A DNA stretch of 40,855 bases. Source: Deltaproteobacteria bacterium. GTDB taxonomy: Bacteria; Desulfobacterota; GWC2-55-46. The stretch is from assembly GCA_016219115.1 (NCBI GenBank), contig JACRCH010000126.1:1-40855 (forward strand). Reading direction: 5' to 3'. Both the position numbers and the translations under genes were made by a program. The notes below the pieces were generated by a model. It saw nothing but the letters and a program-made list of their open reading frames with translations. It searched no databases and was not told the origin of the DNA. Shown piece after piece: positions 7,665-14,590 of this stretch; position 1 is the stretch's first letter; each line of letters opens with the position of its first letter.

Positions 7665-7695
7665 TCTTGACACGCTGAGTCTAAAAATGTCAAGA
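7665..7695 (+). other. 8-bp inverted repeat containing TTGACA
   Basis: TCTTGACA (7665-7672) and TGTCAAGA (7688-7695) are exact reverse complements separated by 15 bases. They lie between the trmJ stop codon and the riboswitch. The left arm contains a consensus -35 hexamer, but no good -10 box follows at 17 bases. The repeat could form an RNA hairpin at the end of the trmJ message or be a protein site upstream of the riboswitch transcript. Confidence 0.4.
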
Positions 7696-7734
7696 TGACT
7701 CTGACTCAGGCTTTAAGACAACCGAATAGAATAT

Positions 7735-7912
7735 CAGGGTGATCCCCTTTCAAGGGGGATTTAAAAGGGAATCCCGTGACCCGCTTCGGCGGAGAATCGG
7801 GAACGGACCCGCCACTGTAAACGGGACGAAATCCGCTGTAACGCCACTGGCTGAAAAGGCCGGGAAGGCGCGGAGAGTAGGACAAACCGTAAGTCAGGAG
7901 ACCTGCCCGGAT
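7735..7912 (+). promoter_or_regulatory. Cobalamin riboswitch (B12 element)
   Basis: The RNA would carry the conserved core of the cobalamin riboswitch in the right order: GGGAATCCCGTGA, an ACGGACCCGCCACTGTAA segment, a variable arm with GGCCGGGAAGGCG, and the B12 box AAGTCAGGAGACCTGCC at 7891-7907. It lies upstream of the corrin and cobalt-uptake genes and is followed by a terminator at 7981-8014. Binding of adenosylcobalamin in the family favours termination or hidden translation starts, so cobalt import and ring synthesis would fall when cobalamin is plentiful. The outer boundaries are approximate. Confidence 0.96.
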
Positions 7913-7980
7913 ATGCCTCACGGAACTCTTCGAAGGTAAAGAAGGTGAGGGAACTCGATATTTTTTCATCGGAATACCCA

Positions 7981-8014
7981 TCCTCCCTTCGTTCTACGAA
8001 GAGGGGGTTTTTTT
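7981..8014 (+). terminator. Riboswitch expression-platform terminator
   Basis: An 11-bp stem with one mismatch and two G-U pairs (TCCTCCCTTCG / CGAAGAGGGGG, 7981-8007) is followed by seven T residues (8008-8014). Its place between the B12 box and the first cbi gene suggests that the riboswitch acts by premature termination. Confidence 0.85.
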
Positions 8015-8057
8015 ATTTCGGGTTTTTTCACGGCTAAACAATCGGACGGAGAATTAT

Positions 8058-9098
8058 ATGGCGACTTCAAGCGGTAAGGAAAACTCAAAAAAAGCGGTCC
8101 TCATCCTCGGCCACGGCAGCAAGGCCGAAGGGGCCAACGAGACATTGAGGGAAGTGGCGGCCTGCGTCAAGGAGAGGGGGGGCTACGGGTTCGTTCTGCC
8201 GGCGTTCCTGCAGCTCGCGTACCCGAATATAAACGAGGCGATAGGGATGATGGTGGAGAAGGGCTACACGGACATAACCGTAATGCCGTATTTTCTCTAC
8301 CTGGGGCTCCATGTCAAAGACGATATCCCGGCGGAACTCGATGAGGCCAGGAAAAGACACCCCGGCCTTAAGGTGACCATGGCCCGCTGCCTCGGGTTCG
8401 ACGGCAGACTTATCGATGTGACGGTCGACAGGATAGAGGAGGCCTCAGGGAAGAAGGCCCCTGCAATCTTTCCCTTTGACCAGCACCCGATTGAAAAGGA
8501 GAGCTTCAGGATAATCTCCTCGGAGCTCGATGAGTCGGCCTTTGACGCCCTTAGATTACCGGTAATAAAAAGGGTCATACACACCACGGCGGACTTCGAG
8601 TTTAAGGATATCCTGAAGTTCAGCCCCGGCTCCGTGGAGGCGGGGATAGAGGCGATAAAGGCCGGGCGCGGTATAATAACGGATGTGAAGATGGTCGAAA
8701 GCGGCATCACCAAAGGCAGGCTCAAGCCTTTCGGAGTCACCGTGCGCTGCTTCTCCTCCGACGCGGACATCACGGCCGCGGCAGCCGAGGCAGGCACCAC
8801 GAAGACGGCCGCCTCGATGCGTAAGGCCGTACCGTATCTCGAAGGGTCGATAGCGGCTATAGGGAACGCCCCTACGGCTTTGACGGAGCTATTGAAGATA
8901 GTCAGGGAAGGCGGCCCCAGGCCCGCCCTCATAGTCGGAGTGCCCGTCGGGTTTGTCGGGGCAGTTGAGTCGAAAGCGGAGCTTCTCGGCTCCGGCCTGA
9001 CCTTCATCACTGCCTCCGGGAGAAAAGGCGGCTCGACGGTGGCGGTGGCCATCGTGAACGCGTTGTTGATAGAGGCCGGGCAGATGGCCCTCAAGTAA
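8058..9098 (+). CDS. cbiX-cbiC: CbiX-CbiC fusion: sirohydrochlorin cobaltochelatase / cobalt-precorrin-8 methylmutase
   Basis: Residues 12-130 form a short CbiX domain with the chelatase histidines His19 (LILGHGS) and His85 (YLGLHVKDD); it inserts cobalt into sirohydrochlorin, the first step of the anaerobic route. Residues 150-346 form CbiC, which moves the C11 methyl group to C12 to make cobyrinic acid; the catalytic His175 is in RVIHTTADF, and the VGVPVGFVGAVESK segment is conserved. The protein thus joins the first and the last ring-building reactions. It is the first gene after the riboswitch, with a GGAG 7 bases before the ATG. Both domains look intact. The two activities are assigned by family. 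Confidence 0.93.
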   Translation: MATSSGKENSKKAVLILGHGSKAEGANETLREVAACVKERGGYGFVLPAFLQLAYPNINEAIGMMVEKGYTDITVMPYFLYLGLHVKDDIPAELDEARKRHPGLKVTMARCLGFDGRLIDVTVDRIEEASGKKAPAIFPFDQHPIEKESFRIISSELDESAFDALRLPVIKRVIHTTADFEFKDILKFSPGSVEAGIEAIKAGRGIITDVKMVESGITKGRLKPFGVTVRCFSSDADITAAAAEAGTTKTAASMRKAVPYLEGSIAAIGNAPTALTELLKIVREGGPRPALIVGVPVGFVGAVESKAELLGSGLTFITASGRKGGSTVAVAIVNALLIEAGQMALK

Positions 9099-9179
9099 GA
9101 CGGTAAAACAGGAAGCTGGCGGAGATATACCCCTGTAAGAAAGCGGGACGCCGTCACGAAGACCGGTAAAGACATCCAA

Positions 9180-10151
9180 ATGCATATACCCGACGGTTAC
9201 TTAAGCCCCAAGACATGCGCGGCCTTTTACGCCGCCATCATACCCGTCTGGTTTATCGCTTCAAAGAGGGTCGAATCTTCGCTTGATAAGGTCAAGGGAC
9301 TGCCGCTTCTGTCGTTAGGGGCCGCCTTTACTTTCGTAATAATGATGTTCAACATCCCGATCCCAGGCGGTACCAGCGCCCACATGGTCGGCACTACCAT
9401 CGTGGCGGCGGTACTTGGGCCCTGGGCGTCGGTTGTGGCTTTAAGCCTGACGCTTGCGCTGCAGGCGTTCCTTTTCGGGGACGGCGGGATAACGACTTTA
9501 GGCGCGAACTGTTTCAACATGGCCTTTCTTATGAGCTTTTCTGGCTACTACGTAAGAAAGGCCCTCTCTGCCGGCTCACCTTCAGCGTTCAGGTCGTTTG
9601 CGGCCTCTGCCGTGGCGGCTTATGCCGCGCTGAATTTAGCGGCACTGGCCGCGGCGCTGGAGCTGGGGATCCAGCCGGTCATAGCGCACTCGCTCGACGG
9701 CAGGCCCCTTTACGCGCCTTATCCGCTCGGGGTCGCCCTGCCGGCGATGATGATACCCAATATGGTCTTTTTGGGCCCCGTAGAGGCGCTCGGAACAGCT
9801 CTCGCGCTCTCTTACATACTCAAGACCGGCGGGGTGCTCTATAAAGAGAGGGGCGGGCTCAGACACCTCTGGGTATTGCTCGCGGTATTGATAGCGCTGG
9901 TCCCGCTCGGCCTTCTGGCTGCCGGCACGCCGTGGGGCGAGTGGTCCAGAGAAGAATTCTCAAGGCTCGTAGGATACGTGCCCCAAGGCATGCAGAGCGT
10001 TCCCGGGTGGAAGGGGTTTTTTCCGGGGTACTCGGCCCCGTGGGCAGCGGGGGGTTACGGTAAAGCCGCCTTCTATGCGCTCTCAGCCCTCGGAGCAAGC
10101 GTTGTGTCAGTCTTTTTGATCTACCTGTGGGGCAAGATATGGCGCAGATGA
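9180..10151 (+). CDS. cbiM: CbiM cobalt ECF transporter S-component with CbiN-like C-terminal domain
   Basis: CbiM captures cobalt(II) in the inner membrane. The protein begins MHIPDGYLSP, the metal-binding N-terminus in which the amino group and His2 contribute ligands. It continues with about seven helices, including the conserved IPGGTSAHMVG and FGDGGITTLGANCFNM segments. Residues about 225-323 form an extra unit with a helix at each end and a periplasmic loop, typical of the CbiN/PDGLE domain that is often a separate protein. No separate cbiN is present, so this is a fused CbiMN type. The 81-base gap from the previous gene holds no other feature. The stop overlaps the cbiQ start (ATGA). 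Confidence 0.93.
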   Translation: MHIPDGYLSPKTCAAFYAAIIPVWFIASKRVESSLDKVKGLPLLSLGAAFTFVIMMFNIPIPGGTSAHMVGTTIVAAVLGPWASVVALSLTLALQAFLFGDGGITTLGANCFNMAFLMSFSGYYVRKALSAGSPSAFRSFAASAVAAYAALNLAALAAALELGIQPVIAHSLDGRPLYAPYPLGVALPAMMIPNMVFLGPVEALGTALALSYILKTGGVLYKERGGLRHLWVLLAVLIALVPLGLLAAGTPWGEWSREEFSRLVGYVPQGMQSVPGWKGFFPGYSAPWAAGGYGKAAFYALSALGASVVSVFLIYLWGKIWRR

Positions 10152-11035
10152 CGCTGCCCGGATGGTTTAAGGAGGCCCGCGGCGCTCCGTGCGCCGCAGG
10201 CGGGAGGTCAGCCCAAAGGTCATTTGTCGAGAAGAACCTTGCCCGGTTCAACTCTTTCACTAAAGAGGTACTGGAGCCTGAGGAGTACTCAAAAAAACGG
10301 GGGCTTCTTCAGTGGATAACGCCCAAGGCGCGGATCGCGGGGATATTTTTTATGATAGCTGCGGCGGGGCTATCGACAAACGCCTATGCGTTATCAGGGG
10401 CGGTCTTTCTGACGGCGCTTCTGACGGCCTTCTCGGGCGTGGGGTTTTCCGCCCTGGCAAAACGGGTATGGCCGGCTGTAGTCTTTACGCTTGTCATCAT
10501 CTCTCCGGTCTTTTTCAGTTTCTTTACTCCGGGAGAGAGGCTCTTCGGGGTGAGCGCGGGGCCGTTTGAGGCGGCGGTCACTAGGGAAGGCGTCTTGAGC
10601 GGGCTTTTCTTTGTCACGCGGGCGGCATCCATGGTATCATTGGCGGCGTTATTGCTCCTTACAACCGGTCAAACGGAATTTTTCAGAGGGCTTGCCGGAC
10701 TGCCGGTCCCGCGGTTTTTCGTAACGGCCCTCTATATGATGTTCAGGTATGTCTTCATACTTTTAAAGGTCGCCGAGGACGCCAACCTCGCTCTCAAATC
10801 AAGGACGGCGGGACGGGCGCGGATAAAAGAGTCGCAGCAGTGGTTCTCGTCGCGCGCCGCCATGATACTCAGGAAGTCCCTCAATGCCGCCGAAGAGGTC
10901 AGTATGGCCATGGCCTCCAGGGGCTTTGACGGAAAGATAAAGACGCTGCGGGGTCCCGGGCTCGCGGTCAGGGATTATATATGGCTCGCAGGCGCGTTGT
11001 TTATTTTGTTCCTGTCTTTCGGCTTGAGTTCTTGA
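10148..11035 (+). CDS. cbiQ: CbiQ cobalt ECF transporter T-component
   Basis: CbiQ is the membrane coupling subunit that links the CbiM substrate-binding unit with the CbiO ATPase. The product (about 295 residues) has a polar N-terminal section, then about five hydrophobic helices from residue 55. The C-terminal cytoplasmic part contains the coupling motif MAMASRGFDG, in which Ala-Ser-Arg-Gly matches the A-R-G type motif of T-components. The start at 10148 overlaps the cbiM stop as ATGA, suggesting translational coupling. An ATG at 10139 (with GGGG upstream) and a GTG at 10127 are alternatives. It is followed 13 bases later by cbiO. Confidence 0.9.
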   Translation: MTLPGWFKEARGAPCAAGGRSAQRSFVEKNLARFNSFTKEVLEPEEYSKKRGLLQWITPKARIAGIFFMIAAAGLSTNAYALSGAVFLTALLTAFSGVGFSALAKRVWPAVVFTLVIISPVFFSFFTPGERLFGVSAGPFEAAVTREGVLSGLFFVTRAASMVSLAALLLLTTGQTEFFRGLAGLPVPRFFVTALYMMFRYVFILLKVAEDANLALKSRTAGRARIKESQQWFSSRAAMILRKSLNAAEEVSMAMASRGFDGKIKTLRGPGLAVRDYIWLAGALFILFLSFGLSS

Positions 11036-11048
11036 CCCGGGGTCCGAT

Positions 11049-11861
11049 ATGAAAGAAGAGGTCTACAGAGCCGATGGGCTCGGTTACAGTTACGGCGGCC
11101 GGGTCGCTTTGAGGGAAATCTGCTTCACGGTCCGCTCCGGGGAGAGCCTCGCGGTACTTGGCGCCAACGGGAGCGGCAAATCGACCCTGTTGAAGATATT
11201 AAACGGGCTGATCTTCCCGAAGACGGGGAAGGTGGAGTTCATGGGGGCCCCGCTTACCGAGGAGTCTTTAAGCGGGGAGTTTCTCAAGTGCTTCAGGGAG
11301 CGGGTCGGCTTTGTATTCCCGGAGCCGGATGTGCAGCTTTTCTGCCCGACTGTCTACGACGAGCTGGCTTTCGGCCCTCTTCAGCTCGGGGTCCCGGACT
11401 CCGAGATAAAAAAACGGGTAGATGAACTCCTTGAGATGCTCGGGATATCGAACCTTTCGGGAAGGGCCCCGTACACATTGAGCGGCGGGGAGAAGAAAAA
11501 GGTCGCCATAGCGTCGGTCCTTTCGGTAGACCCGGACGTGCTGCTTCTGGACGAGCCGACTAACGGGCTCGATCCCAGGACGCAGGTCTGGTTCTTTGAG
11601 CTCCTGCAGTCGCTCAAGGTCATCAACAAGACCTTCATCATGTGCACGCACGACTTGAGCCTCGTGGAGGACCTCGCTTCCCGTGCCGTCGTCCTGGACG
11701 AATCCCACAGGGTGGTCTTTGACGGTCCGGCCCTTGATGTGCTTAAAGACAAGGACCTCCTTTTGAGGGCGAACATAATACATGAACACACGCACAGGCA
11801 CGGCGGCATTACGCATATCCACAGCCACGGGCCGTACTCGACCCATGACGAGCACGACTGA
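11049..11861 (+). CDS. cbiO: CbiO cobalt ECF transporter ATPase with histidine-rich tail
   Basis: CbiO powers the cobalt ECF transporter by ATP hydrolysis. The 270-residue protein has Walker A GANGSGKST (38-46), the Q-loop Gln96, signature LSGGE (144-148), Walker B VLLLDEP (164-170) and switch His201. The segment VFPEPDVQLF is the Q-loop form usual in ECF ATPases. The last 26 residues (245-270) hold nine His residues, a tail not needed for ATPase function and likely to bind Co or Ni ions. A single ATPase gene is present, so it would work as a homodimer. The OprB-type porin gene begins 32 bases downstream. Confidence 0.94.
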   Translation: MKEEVYRADGLGYSYGGRVALREICFTVRSGESLAVLGANGSGKSTLLKILNGLIFPKTGKVEFMGAPLTEESLSGEFLKCFRERVGFVFPEPDVQLFCPTVYDELAFGPLQLGVPDSEIKKRVDELLEMLGISNLSGRAPYTLSGGEKKKVAIASVLSVDPDVLLLDEPTNGLDPRTQVWFFELLQSLKVINKTFIMCTHDLSLVEDLASRAVVLDESHRVVFDGPALDVLKDKDLLLRANIIHEHTHRHGGITHIHSHGPYSTHDEHD

Positions 11862-11893
11862 GAATCTAAAAAACATCGGGAGGGGAGCAAAAG

Positions 11894-13204
11894 ATGAACA
11901 GGCTGTCAGCGCTGGTTTTCACATTGACATTCATATTTTTAAGCGGGAATGCCTGGGCGGATGAGTTGGCGGAAGTCAAAAAAACAGGCTCTGGCGGCGA
12001 GATAGAGGAGCTTAAGGCAAGGATAGAGGCCCTTGAGAAGAAGGCGCAGGATACCGAGGTGGTCGATGAACTCGGCCACAAGCTCCATCCGATACACAGC
12101 ATATACGGCTTGAAGATAAACGGAGGAGTAACGGTCACGGCGCAGGGCGTAAACCGCATAAAAGGGGCGCACACCAGGGGGGCCGCGGCTATCTCCGCGG
12201 ACCTTGCCTTGGAGTCCCAGGTAGGCAAAGACGGCAGGGCGGTGGTGGTCCTTGATTTCCAGAACGGGGCCGGCTTAAGGAACCTCCCGGCCTTTTTTAC
12301 CTCCCCCAACGGCAACCCCACTGGGCCGAACAACGACATAGAGTCTTTCAACAACGACGGCGTGCATGTGGCCCAGGCCTATTATGAGCACAGCTTCGCC
12401 CCCAGCCTCGTAATGTCGGTGGGCCAGCTCGACATTACGGGCTACTTCGACGCCAACGCCTTCGCAAACAACGAAAGGAAGCAGTTTTTGGCCAATACCT
12501 TCGTCAATAACCCGGCGATAGAGTTCGGCGGCTCAGGCAACTTCTACGGCCCGGGCGTCAGGGTCACGTACTGGCCGGTCGAGAAGATCGATATCACGCT
12601 CGGCGCCTTCGAGGGGAACGGCGATTACGTCGACGCGTTCGACAACCCGTTTCTTATGGGTGAGCTCAACTTCAAGCTTGAGCCGATGGGCAAAACCGGC
12701 AACTACAGGGTCTACTACTGGAACAGGCAGGGCAGGACCCAGAATGATCTCGTTAACACCGCCAACCCCGGCGACACCGGGCTCATAAAGGCCGAGAACA
12801 AGGGCTTCGGCGTAAGCATCGACCAGAAGGTGACGGAAACCGTCGGGGTGTGGTTCAGGGCCGGCGAGCAGAGAAAACAGGTGGCCCGGTTCGACAGGCA
12901 TTTGAGCCTCGGCGCCAGCATAAACGGGGCCGCCTTCGGCAGACACGACGACGCGATCGGCCTTGGCGTAGGGACTTCATACATCGGCAAGGTCTATAAG
13001 GACTATAAAAAGAGCCAGGCTGCCAACTTCAAGGGCTCTGCCGAGACCTACATGGAGGCTTACTACAGCTTTGCGGTCGGCGAGGCCGCCGAGAACTCCG
13101 GGTTTCACATCACCCCGGACATCCAGTACGTCACCAACCCCGGGGGAGACTCCAACGCCGGTAACCTCTTCATATACGGCGTAAGGCTTCAGGCGTTCTT
13201 TTAA
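11894..13204 (+). CDS. OprB-family outer-membrane porin in the cobalt operon
   Basis: The 436-residue product has a signal peptide ending at about residue 22 (GNAWA-DE), then a predicted short coiled coil (about 34-54, EIEELKARIEALEKK). A beta-barrel with alternating polar and aromatic strands follows and ends in a C-terminal Phe (LQAFF). The C-terminal third, with GFGVSIDQ, ETYMEAYYSFAVGE and ITPDIQYVTNPGG, matches the carbohydrate-selective porin OprB family. It begins 32 bases after cbiO, has a strong GGGAGGGG ribosome-binding site, and has no promoter or terminator before it, so it is probably co-transcribed under the riboswitch. A role in letting cobalt or corrinoid precursors cross the outer membrane is inferred from context only; sugar uptake is the family default. 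Confidence 0.85.
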   Translation: MNRLSALVFTLTFIFLSGNAWADELAEVKKTGSGGEIEELKARIEALEKKAQDTEVVDELGHKLHPIHSIYGLKINGGVTVTAQGVNRIKGAHTRGAAAISADLALESQVGKDGRAVVVLDFQNGAGLRNLPAFFTSPNGNPTGPNNDIESFNNDGVHVAQAYYEHSFAPSLVMSVGQLDITGYFDANAFANNERKQFLANTFVNNPAIEFGGSGNFYGPGVRVTYWPVEKIDITLGAFEGNGDYVDAFDNPFLMGELNFKLEPMGKTGNYRVYYWNRQGRTQNDLVNTANPGDTGLIKAENKGFGVSIDQKVTETVGVWFRAGEQRKQVARFDRHLSLGASINGAAFGRHDDAIGLGVGTSYIGKVYKDYKKSQAANFKGSAETYMEAYYSFAVGEAAENSGFHITPDIQYVTNPGGDSNAGNLFIYGVRLQAFF

Positions 13205-13390
13205 AAGAGGGCCGGGGAATCGTCTTTGGGCGGAGGATTTTCTGTGGAGAGATTTCATTCAAGGAAGCTGTTTCTCAGCGGTTTTAAGAGACTCAAATGG
13301 GGGAGGTGAGGCGGTTTTTTTCCGGTTCATTCACCTGAGAGAGTATTGCAAAGAGATAAGGCGGTAAAATAAAAACAAGGAGGTTTCGGG

Positions 13391-13564
13391 ATGGAAAGGA
13401 TTCTTGAGAGAGACTCGTTTATGAAGGCGGTCCTGCCCGCGCTTGCCGTTGTGGCGCTCGCTTTCACCATGGTTGTAATAGCCTACGGCATGGAGTCCGT
13501 GGCCCCGGGCGTACACGACGCCTTCCACGACTTCAGGCACACAATCGGCATGCCTTGCCATTGA
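13391..13564 (+). CDS. cbtB: CbtB cobalt-transport subunit
   Basis: This 57-residue protein has one membrane helix (about 13-33) and a C-terminal tail with the spaced histidines His42, His46, His50 and His57 in a pattern HDxFHDxRHxxGxPCH, the mark of CbtB. CbtB is usually found with the five-helix CbtA and under cobalamin-riboswitch control. It is thought to aid cobalt import, with the His tail offering metal ligands. AGGAGG lies 8 bases before the ATG. It follows the porin gene by 186 bases, a gap with no clear terminator. A typical CbtA is not present; the next gene encodes a smaller four-helix protein. Confidence 0.85.
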   Translation: MERILERDSFMKAVLPALAVVALAFTMVVIAYGMESVAPGVHDAFHDFRHTIGMPCH

Positions 13565-13583
13565 TCCCTCCCGGCCCATTCAT

Positions 13584-13610
13584 GCCGCCCCCTCTTTTAA
13601 AGGGGGCGGC
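13584..13610. other. GC-rich hairpin between cbtB and the membrane-protein gene
   Basis: GCCGCCCCCT pairs with AGGGGGCGGC around a short loop (13584-13610). No T-run follows, so it is a weak terminator candidate and may instead protect RNA or be a repeat fragment similar to the poly-C/poly-G hairpins elsewhere in the window. Confidence 0.4.
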
Positions 13611-13719
13611 TGATGACGGGAGAGGAGGTATCCCGGTTTTCCGGGGCGTTCGCTCGGCGCCGGTCTATGATGGATATGTCTATGAACGGGTTCGCAATGA
13701 CGCGGCGGGAGGTATCATG

Positions 13720-14130
13720 ATGTCATTTTTAAAAGAATGCGTTCTTAAGGGCGCGCTTGCCGGCGTTGTCTGGGGCTGGATAGCGATGGTCTTGAATTCT
13801 TTCACAGGGATTTTCGTATTCGAAGGGGGCTTTACGCACGACCTTGTGACATTCAGCGTCGCCGGGGCGGTATTCGGGGTCGTCGTAAGCGGGTTTTTGT
13901 TCGTGGGCGGCAGGTTTGTCCCTTTCAAAAAGACGCTGCCCAGGGCCGTCTTCGTATCAGTGTTTATATGGCTTGTATTGCGGGCCGGAGGCGTTCTTCT
14001 GTCAAGCATGGAGCCTTCCAGGTATCATGTGCTCACGCCTGAGACGCTGCAGGGGTTGTTTTTGGCGGTGGCGCTCGGGACATTGCTCGGGATTTTCAGG
14101 AAAGACGGACAGCAGCGTTGCGGCTGTTAG
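13720..14130 (+). CDS. Four-helix membrane protein in the cobalt locus, function unknown
   Basis: The 136-residue product (137 if the preceding ATG at 13717 is used) has four hydrophobic segments at about 10-33, 45-66, 75-95 and 112-128, joined by short loops. The C-terminus ends in CGC. GGGAGG lies 7 bases before the second ATG, which favours that start. It does not look like CbtA, which has five helices and about 240 residues, but it takes the place where cbtA often lies, directly after cbtB. A role in cobalt movement is a guess from position. No family was recognised. A terminator follows about 145 bases downstream. Confidence 0.65.
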   Translation: MSFLKECVLKGALAGVVWGWIAMVLNSFTGIFVFEGGFTHDLVTFSVAGAVFGVVVSGFLFVGGRFVPFKKTLPRAVFVSVFIWLVLRAGGVLLSSMEPSRYHVLTPETLQGLFLAVALGTLLGIFRKDGQQRCGC

Positions 14131-14154
14131 CAGGTTGCGGAAAAACGCAAACCG

Positions 14155-14270
14155 ACCCACCCATCGTGGTGGGTCCCCCGACAATCCACGGAAGGGTTAT
14201 CCACCGGGTGCTCGCCGACTCACGAAGTGATAAGGCGAGCTGTACAAATGGAATCTTCCTTACCAGCCAC
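14155..14270. repeat. Dispersed repeat family R3, copy a
   Basis: This block starts with an ACCCACC...GGTGGGT hairpin and runs through the segments 'acaatccacgg', 'ccaccgggtg', 'actcacgaagtgataaggcg' and 'ttcctta'. It aligns over its full length with 15729-15835, in the same orientation, with scattered differences. It begins 25 bases after the membrane-protein stop codon. Confidence 0.8.
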
Positions 14271-14274
14271 GAGC

Positions 14275-14305
14275 AAAAGGGAGTGCAATTGCGAGCCCTT
14301 TTTTT
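14275..14305 (+). terminator. Terminator closing the cobalt-uptake operon
   Basis: AAAAGGG (14275-14281) pairs with CCCTTTT (14296-14302), with an inner self-complementary GCAATTGC, and is followed by a run of T residues to 14305. It could end the riboswitch-led transcript, in which case cbiD and later genes need their own promoter or read-through. Confidence 0.65.
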
Positions 14306-14448
14306 AATGTTAATAGAAAGCGCATGTGACCATATGGCATGCAAAGCTGTAAACAAAATATCGGGCGTACCAACGCTAAAAAAGAGCAATTTGTAAGACC
14401 TGGACGACTTGAGCCGCTCGCCGCCTGCTGCCCCTTCATAGGGGCGGC

Positions 14449-14565
14449 ATAAGGCGAGCTTTAGAAATGTAAAATTTCCTTGCCAGGCAGAGCAACGCTC
14501 TGCAATTCACTCCGGCCAAGTCGTGGATGAAAAAGTCCAGGACGGACTTTTTCAGCATCCTGATA
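14449..14565. repeat. Dispersed repeat family R3, copy b (right part)
   Basis: This copy shares 'ataaggcgagc', 'tttccttgcca' and a hairpin with the other copies. The hairpin is a perfect 11-bp stem TGAAAAAGTCC / GGACTTTTTCA (14528-14554), followed by CATCCTG. The same arrangement occurs at 15800-15896. It lies about 30 bases before the cbiD start. The rest of the 14131-14590 gap holds R3 copy a, a terminator and an AT-rich stretch (about 14300-14400) without a convincing promoter. Confidence 0.8.
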
Positions 14566-14590
14566 GACAAGTGGAAGAAGGGCGCCTCTT

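Noticed and set aside
14131-14590. A second cobalamin riboswitch upstream of cbiD
   Set aside because: No B12 box or other conserved core element is present; the gap is explained by R3 repeats and a terminator.
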